In this document: one piece after another, positions 5,829 through 10,923 of the stretch
How positions within the stretch are numbered: the first letter of the stretch is position 1
Layout: each line of letters begins with the position of its first letter
From: Nitrospirota bacterium
GTDB lineage: Bacteria; Nitrospirota; Thermodesulfovibrionia; Thermodesulfovibrionales; SM23-35
DNA length: 10,923 nt
Reading direction: 5' to 3'
Assembly: GCA_016212245.1 (NCBI GenBank)
Contig: JACRGU010000065.1
Location: forward strand, 1 to 10,923
Notes under the pieces: model-generated
Database searches by the model: none
What the model saw: only the letters and a program-made list of their open reading frames with translations
What the model was told of the DNA's origin: nothing
Made by a program: the position numbers and the translations under genes

Positions 5829-6017
5829 TCATTTTATTTGGTTATTGGAATTTGGTGATTGGTTATTGCTATTTTTAGCTTTCTCCCCTTCAATCCTGTA
5901 TTCCTCAGATGCCCATTTACCGAGGTCAATGAGCTTGCACCTCTCAGAACAGAATGGTCTCCATGGGTTTTCCTCCCATGTGGTTGTGTTTTTGCATGTT
6001 GGGCAAATGATTTTCAT
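5829..6017 (-). CDS. yacG: Zinc-binding DNA gyrase inhibitor YacG
   Basis: This 62-residue protein matches YacG, a small zinc protein that binds the GyrB C-terminal region in E. coli and reduces gyrase activity. The four zinc ligands are Cys5 and Cys8 (CPTC) and Cys23 and Cys27 (CSERC). The typical WRPFCSERCKLIDLGKWASE block (19-38) follows. I chose the ATG at 6017 because the upstream extension to 6083 reads into a palindromic repeat and YacG proteins begin just before CPxC. The last residues (about 50-61, Asn/Gln/Ser/Pro) are encoded by heptamer repeats and differ from a normal YacG tail. The stop lies three bases from the palindromic element at 5661-5826, so the tail may have been rewritten by repeat growth or insertion. 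Confidence 0.88.
   Translation of the reverse strand: MKIICPTCKNTTTWEENPWRPFCSERCKLIDLGKWASEEYRIEGEKAKNSNNQSPNSNNQIK
5839..5866. repeat. Heptamer array at the 3' end of yacG
   Basis: Four tandem heptamers on the plus strand, TGGTTAT, TGGAATT, TGGTGAT and TGGTTAT, encode part of the Asn/Gln/Ser/Pro tail of YacG on the minus strand. An inverted copy of the unit (ATAACCA, 5661-5667) begins the neighbouring palindromic element. Confidence 0.75.
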
Positions 6018-6035
6018 AATTAATTCTTTGCCACT

Positions 6036-6146
6036 GGGATTGCTTCGTCGTCCCGACTTTTTCAAGACTCCTCGCAATGACATAACAATGGTGTCGTTGC
6101 TTGATTGTCATTGCGACCCCGAACTTGCTTCGGTGGAAGCAATCTC
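6036..6146. repeat. Palindromic repeat between yacG and the Gx-transporter gene
   Basis: GATTGCTTC (6038-6046) pairs with GAAGCAATC (6136-6144), and CGCAATGACA (6073-6082) pairs with TGTCATTGCG (6106-6115), giving a 111-base imperfect palindrome. This 'GTCATTGCGA...GAAGCAATC' type is a familiar dispersed repeat in many bacterial genomes. It accounts for most of the 141-base gap and could fold in the transcript. Confidence 0.75.
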
Positions 6147-6158
6147 TTATCTTAGCCA

Positions 6159-6689
6159 CTAATGGTTACTTTTATATTCTAAATGTTTCTCTGTATTTTT
6201 CAAGTTTTTAATAAGGATTTCAGAGATAATGCCGTTCACACTGCCTGTCAGGGTACCTATAAGAATAATAATAGGGCTTATCAAAAGGATTGCCTCAATC
6301 CTCTGTATAAATATGACATAAGCAAGTAGCAGCTGGGCAATATTATGAAACAATGCACCTATGAGGCTCAGACCAACAGGCCCAAATAATTCCGGCATAA
6401 GTGACAGAATAAGACCCATGGCAAGTGTGCTTGTAACCCCTCCTCCAAGGCTCAGTATAAAGGCAGGTCCAAGGAATGTACCTGTGAATAAAGATGCGAG
6501 GATTACCCTTATCAATGTGACCATAATTGCTGGCCTGAAGCCGTAAAGCAGTAGTGTTGTGAGCGTTATTATATTTGCGAGGCCAAGCCTGAGCCACGGT
6601 ATTGGTGTTGGCAGGATGCCCTCAAAGCCATGGAGGGCGAGCGCATACGCAGAGAGCAGGGCTATGCGGTATTTATCATGTGACTGCAT
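6159..6689 (-). CDS. Gx transporter family membrane protein (formerly heptaprenyl diphosphate synthase component I)
   Basis: This 176-residue protein is highly hydrophobic, with about five or six membrane spans. It has the family pattern PIPWLRLGLANIITL (about 29-43), a Gly-rich SLGGGVTS segment (80-87) and IGALFHNIAQLL (110-121). It belongs to the Hpre_diP_synt_I/Gx group, an ECF S-component-like membrane family whose old annotation as a prenyl synthase subunit is doubtful; it is not an obvious enzyme. I used the ATG at 6689, although a TTG directly before it (6692) is possible. It overlaps the NusG_II gene by 14 bases, implying coupled translation. In many anaerobes this family sits with NusG_II, ApbE or FMN-binding proteins, so a role in extracytoplasmic flavin or quinone-linked electron transfer is inferred. 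Confidence 0.85.
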   Translation of the reverse strand: MQSHDKYRIALLSAYALALHGFEGILPTPIPWLRLGLANIITLTTLLLYGFRPAIMVTLIRVILASLFTGTFLGPAFILSLGGGVTSTLAMGLILSLMPELFGPVGLSLIGALFHNIAQLLLAYVIFIQRIEAILLISPIIILIGTLTGSVNGIISEILIKNLKNTEKHLEYKSNH

Positions 6690-7071
6690 CAACTACTTTG
6701 CGGTCTTTACTGTCAATGTCTCCTATAATCACGACAACTCTGTTCGGAAGGCATACTACTGCACCGCTTTCGATCCATCCCTGCTGTATACAGAGTTTAT
6801 TAGGGCATGGAGATTCGATTATCCGCACCTTATGATTTTTTATCTCAACAATCGTGTTGCCATGAGGGCCTTTTACTGATACAGTTTTCTCTTCATCTAT
6901 AGGCAGCCTGTAGACAGGGAGACTGTCGGCCTCTATCTGCACTGTCCTGCCTTTAGGGAGGATCTCCTTAACAAATACAACGCCTGAAGAAGACAGCAGT
7001 ATGAGTATAAATAAAAGTAATCTATCAGCTATTGTGGTGCTGTTAAGGATTCCTTTTAACCCTGAATTCAT
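6676..7071 (-). CDS. NusG domain II-containing membrane-anchored protein
   Basis: This 131-residue protein has an N-terminal transmembrane anchor (about residues 16-34) followed by an extracytoplasmic NusG domain II fold. The diagnostic segment is ESPCPNKLCIQQGWI (86-100) then GAVVCLPNRVVV (103-114), with Cys89, Cys94 and Cys107. Despite the name it has no NGN domain and is not a transcription factor. The three cysteines may be redox-active or bind a metal; this is not shown. It overlaps apbE by four bases (ATGA, 7068-7071) and the Gx gene by 14 bases. A GGAAAGG sequence precedes its ATG. The pairing with ApbE and Gx transporter is recurrent and, from memory, matches EetA/EetB-type genes of the Listeria extracellular electron transfer locus. 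Confidence 0.85.
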   Translation of the reverse strand: MNSGLKGILNSTTIADRLLLFILILLSSSGVVFVKEILPKGRTVQIEADSLPVYRLPIDEEKTVSVKGPHGNTIVEIKNHKVRIIESPCPNKLCIQQGWIESGAVVCLPNRVVVIIGDIDSKDRKVVDAVT

Positions 7072-8105
7072 TTCAGGGCAACCTTTCCTTTAATGCCTGG
7101 TGTTGTATATATTTTCCCATTACTGTCAACTATTATCCCATCAAAGCCCATCGCTTCAAGAACCTTTGTTCCTTTTTCAGGCCCGAGGACAAAGATTCCT
7201 GTCGAGAATGCATCTGTGAAAGTGCCTTCTTTTGTAATTATACTAACACTCCGAAATCCTTTAGCAGGATACCCGGTCTTTGGATTAAGGAGATGGTGGT
7301 ATCTCTCTTCCCCGATAATGAATGACCTCTCATAGTCGCCGGATGTGGATATTGCCATGTCTTTTAATTCGATGGTTGCCATTATATCGTCTTCCTGGCC
7401 CTTTGCCCTCGGATTCCTTATACCTATATTCCAAGACTTACCATCAGGTTTAAGTCCGAATGCCTTGATGTCTCCTGCAATAGAGACAAGCCCCGAATTT
7501 ATCCCTCTTTTTTTTAGTATCTCTACTGCCCTGTCAGCAGCATACCCTTTTGATATTCCACCGAGGTCAATAAGCATACCTCTTTTTTTCAGGAACGCAG
7601 TAGATTTATTTCTGGTGATAATTAATTCTTTATAGTTTACTAACGGCAGATTTTTTTTAATTGCGTTTTCTTCAGGTCTTATCTTTTTGTGAAAGTCATA
7701 GAGTGTTATGACAGGGCCGATAGTGACATCAAAGGCCCCATCAGTCTTTTCCGAGACTGATAATGCCTTATCGAGGATATTGAGGGTATCAGGCGATACC
7801 TTTACCTCAGAGATGCCAGCATTTTTGTTGATCAGAGATACCTCGCTGTCGGGCGAAAAAAAATTTAATAGCTTTTCGAGTTTTTCTATCTCAGAGAATG
7901 CAGCATCTATCGCCTTTTCAGCATCACCTTTTGAATTAGAGACAACACTTATAGTCACAAGCGTGTCCATCAAGATTTTGGTTTTACGATAAACCTTTTC
8001 CTTTTGGGGTGTGCAAGCACATAAAAAAGTAAAAAGTGAGAAGTAAAAAGTGAAAAGTAAAAAAACTTTTAACTTTAAACTTTTAACTTTAAACTTATTT
8101 ATCAT
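7068..8105 (-). CDS. apbE: FAD:protein FMN transferase ApbE (lipoprotein)
   Basis: This 345-residue protein is ApbE, which cleaves FAD and attaches FMN covalently to Thr or Ser of periplasmic or membrane redox proteins. Residues 1-30 form a lipoprotein signal peptide with lipobox LCAC, so Cys31 would be lipidated. Family motifs are MDTLVTISV (46-54), GAFDVTIGP (123-131), DLGGISKGYAADRAVE (180-195), AGDIKAFG (210-217), STSGDYER (253-260), HLLNPKTGYPA (271-281) and TDAFSTG (297-303), whose Asp298 and Thr302 match the Mg2+ ligands. The start ATG overlaps the uvrA stop (ATGA), with GAGGG four bases upstream. Signal-peptide residues about 3-26 are entirely encoded by a heptamer array. No FMN-binding target protein is in the window. 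Confidence 0.96.
   Translation of the reverse strand: MINKFKVKSLKLKVFLLFTFYFSLFTFLCACTPQKEKVYRKTKILMDTLVTISVVSNSKGDAEKAIDAAFSEIEKLEKLLNFFSPDSEVSLINKNAGISEVKVSPDTLNILDKALSVSEKTDGAFDVTIGPVITLYDFHKKIRPEENAIKKNLPLVNYKELIITRNKSTAFLKKRGMLIDLGGISKGYAADRAVEILKKRGINSGLVSIAGDIKAFGLKPDGKSWNIGIRNPRAKGQEDDIMATIELKDMAISTSGDYERSFIIGEERYHHLLNPKTGYPAKGFRSVSIITKEGTFTDAFSTGIFVLGPEKGTKVLEAMGFDGIIVDSNGKIYTTPGIKGKVALK
8029..8099. repeat. Heptamer array encoding the ApbE signal peptide
   Basis: Ten tandem heptamers form two blocks. On the plus strand, 8029-8063 alternates GTAAAAA with GTGAGAA or GTGAAAA, and 8065-8092 alternates ACTTTTA with ACTTTAA, with a further ACTTATT to 8099. Read on the minus strand they encode apbE residues 3-26, giving a seven-residue protein period (KVKSLKL, KVFLLFT, FYFSLFT). 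Confidence 0.9.
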
Positions 8106-10633
8106 GCTACCCTCGCATGGTTGAACCTTGACAGTTTATTCCTTAAGAATCTCCCGGTATATGAACTATGATTCATACTGACCTCCTCAGGTGTGCCTTT
8201 TGCAACGACCATTCCTCCTTCTTCTCCACCCTCAGGCCCGAGGTCTATAATATAGTCAGCGGATTTTATCACATCAAGGTTGTGCTCTATTATAATAATT
8301 GTATTCCCCATATCAACGAGGCTGTTTATTACGTTGAGCAATTTCTGGATGTCAACAAAATGAAGTCCTGTGGTAGGTTCATCAAATATATAGAGCGTGT
8401 TGCCTGTTGATTTTTTCCCGAGTTCCCTCGAAAGCCTGACCCTCTGCGCCTCACCGCCTGATAGTGTGGTTGCAGGTTGTCCAAGCTGTAGATACCCCAG
8501 CCCGACATCTTCAAGCACCTCGAGTCTCTGCCTTATGGGGGGGATTGATGCGAAGAATTGAAGTGCCTCGGATACAGTCATGTCAAGCACCTCTGCAATG
8601 TTCTTACCCTTATATCTGATATCGAGTGTTTCTTTATTGTACCTCTTTCCCTTGCAAATATCGCATGGTATATAGACATCTGGCAGGAAATGCATCTCTA
8701 CCTTAATCAGTCCATCTCCGTGGCAGGACTCACATCTTCCGCCTGAAAGGTTAAAACTGAACCTCGAGGGCGTGTATCCTCTTATCCTCGAATCAGGCAT
8801 CTGTGAGAATAATTCTCTAATAAACGAGAAGACACCAGTATATGTTGCTGGATTCGACCGTGGGGTCCGACCTAATGGTGATTGATCAACACATATCACA
8901 CGATCTATCTTATCTATGCCAATGATTTCCTTATGCCTTCCAGGGATAGGGACACGGCATGTCGTGTCCCTGCATAATTTTTTTGAAAGTGCCTTGTAGA
9001 GTATCTCGAGCACGAGTGTGCTTTTGCCTGAACCTGAAACCCCTGTCACACATGTGAATGTTCCGAGCGGGATATTAACATTAATATCTTTAAGATTGAA
9101 TTCCTGAGCACCTATTATCCTTATAAAGTCTTTTGGTTTTCTCCTGACAAAAGGGATATCTATTGACATCAACCCCTTAAGGTATTTTCCTGTTATTGAC
9201 CTTTCATCCCTCTCTATTTCTTCAGGTGTCCCTGAAGCTGCAACCCAGCCGCCTCTAAGCCCTGCACCAGGCCCCATATCCACAACATGGTCAGCCCACC
9301 TTATTGTCTCTTCATCATGCTCAACAACTATAACAGTGTTGCCGGCATCTCTTATTGATGAAAGGCCTTCGAGGAGTCTTTTGCAGTCCCTCGGGTGCAT
9401 GCCGATGCTCGGCTCATCGAGTATATAAAGAACCCCTGTGAGGGAAGAACCTATCTGTGTTGCAAGCCTTACCCTTTGTGCCTCGCCACCTGATAACGTC
9501 AATGAAGGCCTATCAAGTGTGAGGTAGCCGAGGCCTACCCTATCTAAAAACAGGAGCCTGTCATTTACCTCCTTGAGAACTCTGTGTGCTATTGTCATTT
9601 CTCTTTCTGAGAGCTTCAGGTTATTTATAAATGAGATTGCATCTCTTACAGACATCTTAGAGAATTCACCTATGTTTTTGTCCTGGATACTTATGCTTAA
9701 TGCCTCTTTCCTTAATCTGAAGCCATTGCAAATTCTGCAGTACTTATACTCTTCTATCTGAAGGGAATCCTCTGCTATATTTTCAAAGCCAAGCCCGTTA
9801 CACCCTGGACAGGCGCCATACCTGCTGTTAAATGAAAAGAACCTTGGGTTTATCTCAGGATAGCTAATCCCACAATTCGGGCAGGCCAGACTCTTTGAAA
9901 ACAGTATATCTCTATTTTCCTCAATTAAGTTTATTACTACAATATCCGAGTATCTGAGGGCTGTCTCTATGGCATCTTTTATCTGGCGTTCGATACCTAA
10001 TTTTATGATAAGCCTGTCTATGACAATTTCTATAGTATGACGTTTCTGCTTCTTGAGGGTAATATCCTGTGTCAGGTCCATCATCTCGCCATCTATCCTC
10101 GCCCTCACAAAACCTTCTCTACGCATCTCTTGAAGTTCCTTCCTGTATTCGCCCTTTCTGTCTCTGACTATAGGTGCGAGGATCTGAAATCTGCTACCCT
10201 GAGGCAGAGACATGACTGAATTAATGATATCCATGGATTCCTGTTTTGTGATGGCAGAGCCACAGTTATAGCAATATGGCCTGCCTATCCTTGTATAAAG
10301 GACACGCATGTAATCATATATCTCTGTGAGAGTTCCAAGTGTTGAGCGTGGGCTCCTGCTAACGGTCTTCTGGTCTATTGCAATGGATGGAGATAGCCCC
10401 TCGATATAGTCCACATCAGGTTTGCGGAGCTGGTCAAGAAATTGCCTGGCATATGCGGAAAGGCTTTCGACATAGCGCCTCTGCCCCTCTGCATATATAG
10501 TATCAATAGCAAGTGATGATTTACCTGAACCTGATGGGCCTGTTATTACAGTTATTGTCTCTCTGGGAATGGACAGGTCAATATTTTTGAGATTATGCTC
10601 TCTTGCGCCTTTTATGGTTATAAAGCTTTGCAT
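8102..10633 (-). CDS. uvrA: Excinuclease ABC subunit UvrA, short form lacking the insertion domain
   Basis: This 843-residue protein is UvrA, the tandem ABC ATPase that finds DNA damage and loads UvrB in nucleotide excision repair. In order: Walker A GPSGSGKS (32-39), UvrB-binding region (about 115-240, with RKGEYRKEL), zinc module 1 (Cys251, 254, 275, 278), CRIC (Cys299, 302), signature LSGGEAQR (380-387), Walker B ILDEPS (404-409), second Walker A GVSGSGKS (531-538), damage-sensing zinc finger Cys634/637-x19-Cys657/660, second signature (724-731) and Walker B IFDEPT (749-754). Only 20 residues separate Cys278 and Cys299, whereas E. coli UvrA has well over 100 there, so the insertion domain is essentially absent; the UvrB-binding domain is kept, unlike UvrA2. 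I chose ATG 10633; GTG 10645 is possible. It heads an operon with apbE (ATGA overlap). Confidence 0.96.
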   Translation of the reverse strand: MQSFITIKGAREHNLKNIDLSIPRETITVITGPSGSGKSSLAIDTIYAEGQRRYVESLSAYARQFLDQLRKPDVDYIEGLSPSIAIDQKTVSRSPRSTLGTLTEIYDYMRVLYTRIGRPYCYNCGSAITKQESMDIINSVMSLPQGSRFQILAPIVRDRKGEYRKELQEMRREGFVRARIDGEMMDLTQDITLKKQKRHTIEIVIDRLIIKLGIERQIKDAIETALRYSDIVVINLIEENRDILFSKSLACPNCGISYPEINPRFFSFNSRYGACPGCNGLGFENIAEDSLQIEEYKYCRICNGFRLRKEALSISIQDKNIGEFSKMSVRDAISFINNLKLSEREMTIAHRVLKEVNDRLLFLDRVGLGYLTLDRPSLTLSGGEAQRVRLATQIGSSLTGVLYILDEPSIGMHPRDCKRLLEGLSSIRDAGNTVIVVEHDEETIRWADHVVDMGPGAGLRGGWVAASGTPEEIERDERSITGKYLKGLMSIDIPFVRRKPKDFIRIIGAQEFNLKDINVNIPLGTFTCVTGVSGSGKSTLVLEILYKALSKKLCRDTTCRVPIPGRHKEIIGIDKIDRVICVDQSPLGRTPRSNPATYTGVFSFIRELFSQMPDSRIRGYTPSRFSFNLSGGRCESCHGDGLIKVEMHFLPDVYIPCDICKGKRYNKETLDIRYKGKNIAEVLDMTVSEALQFFASIPPIRQRLEVLEDVGLGYLQLGQPATTLSGGEAQRVRLSRELGKKSTGNTLYIFDEPTTGLHFVDIQKLLNVINSLVDMGNTIIIIEHNLDVIKSADYIIDLGPEGGEEGGMVVAKGTPEEVSMNHSSYTGRFLRNKLSRFNHARVA

Positions 10634-10679
10634 ACTATGTAACACGTTAGCAATAGAAAACCACCATAGATATTCATTT

Positions 10680-10688
10680 AATATAACA
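10680..10688 (-). promoter_or_regulatory. Candidate extended -10 promoter for uvrA
   Basis: On the minus strand TGTTATATT fits an extended -10 element, giving a start near 10672 and a leader of about 40 bases to ATG 10633. No convincing -35 was seen. No SOS (LexA) box was recognised in the gap. Confidence 0.35.
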
Positions 10689-10708
10689 TATCCTCTTTTG
10701 TGAGATGG

Positions 10709-10717
10709 TGTTATAAT
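10709..10717 (+). promoter_or_regulatory. Extended -10 promoter directly before the DUF1573 gene
   Basis: TGTTATAAT is a perfect extended -10 element. Transcription would start about 10724, two bases before the ATG at 10726, leaving no room for a Shine-Dalgarno. Confidence 0.5.
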
Positions 10718-10719
10718 AT

Positions 10720-10923
10720 ATGCTTATGAGAAAGATCTTCTTGCTGGTATTTTTATTCTTTTTCCCAGCGGTCTCTTATTCTCAGCCCTCAATACTTTTT
10801 GATCCAGATAGATATGACTTTGGGACAGTGACCCAGGGCGATATAATCGAACATACCTTTGATTTTACGAATGCAGGAGACGAATATCTCGTCATAGAAA
10901 AACTGGTTCCATCCTGAGGATGC
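10720..10923 (+). CDS. DUF1573 domain protein, 5' part, with in-frame TGA at the conserved Cys
   Basis: The frame starts at ATG 10720 or, more likely, ATG 10726 (MRKIFLL). It encodes a signal peptide (core about LLVFLFFFPAV, likely cleavage after SYS or SYSQ) and the beginning of a DUF1573 (Ig-like, ASH-type) domain: FDPDRYDFGTVTQGD, HTFDFTNAG and LVIEKLVPS. The family then normally reads Cys-Gly-Cys-Thr. Here the codons are TCC TGA GGA TGC, that is Ser, stop/Sec, Gly, Cys, and the window ends. The TGA at 10915-10917 replaces exactly the first conserved Cys while the next two codons fit the family. Read-through as selenocysteine is the attractive explanation; a nonsense mutation or sequencing error is the alternative. 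The SECIS hairpin that would decide lies beyond the edge. The gene diverges from uvrA. The protein is exported, and its function in this family is unknown. Confidence 0.75.

Noticed and set aside
5829..6083. Longer YacG starting at 6083
   Set aside because: The extra 22 residues are translated palindrome sequence, and YacG proteins begin just before the first CPxC.
5845..6162. Plus-strand frame opposite yacG and the 6036-6146 palindrome
   Set aside because: It is a shadow of yacG and the repeat; composition and motifs do not look like a protein.
10720..10917. Complete 65-residue gene ending at TGA 10915
   Set aside because: The DUF1573 domain would be cut at its central motif, with Gly-Cys codons continuing directly after the TGA. 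I treat it as the 5' part of a longer gene.

Overview
The window looks like an ordinary chromosomal stretch from a Gram-negative, probably anaerobic bacterium. It has DapB, LysM-NlpC and YacG proteins, a predicted lipoprotein ApbE, and a MoeA fused to a periplasmic-binding-like domain. Moderate GC, archaeal-style MoeA and dispersed GTCATTCC/ATTGC-type palindromes suggest a Nitrospirota or Desulfobacterota lineage, but that assignment is inference; no rRNA or other strong taxonomic marker is present.

Layout: (1) 1-357 (+) is the C-terminal end of a RlmD/TrmA-type RNA m5U methyltransferase. (2) 358-561 is gene-free and holds an imperfect ~40-bp inverted repeat. (3) 562-2481 (+) is moeA with a C-terminal PBP-like domain, running convergently into (4) a minus-strand group: a small basic protein, scpB, and a secreted LysM-NlpC/P60 peptidase. 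(5) 4202-4821 (+) is an overlapping pair, a 65-residue protein and a minimal nucleotidyltransferase, resembling a toxin-antitoxin module. (6) Minus-strand dapB and yacG are separated from each other and from the next gene by two palindromic repeat elements. (7) uvrA-apbE-NusG_II-Gx transporter is a tightly overlapping minus-strand operon joining a repair ATPase to three genes that suggest periplasmic flavinylation or redox work. (8) At the right edge a divergent DUF1573 gene begins.

Two things stand out. First, the DUF1573 reading frame meets TGA exactly where the family's conserved Ser-Cys-Gly-Cys motif expects its first Cys (Ser-TGA-Gly-Cys, 10912-10923). It is a candidate selenocysteine codon, with a nonsense mutation or sequence error as the alternative. 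Second, tandem 7-bp repeats of different sequence occur at four loci (2848-2925, 4171-4191, 5839-5866, 8029-8099), each inside or touching a gene. They supply a protein linker, a 5' leader, a C-terminal tail and the whole hydrophobic core of the ApbE signal peptide. A UvrA lacking the usual insertion domain and two possibly leaderless promoters are secondary points.
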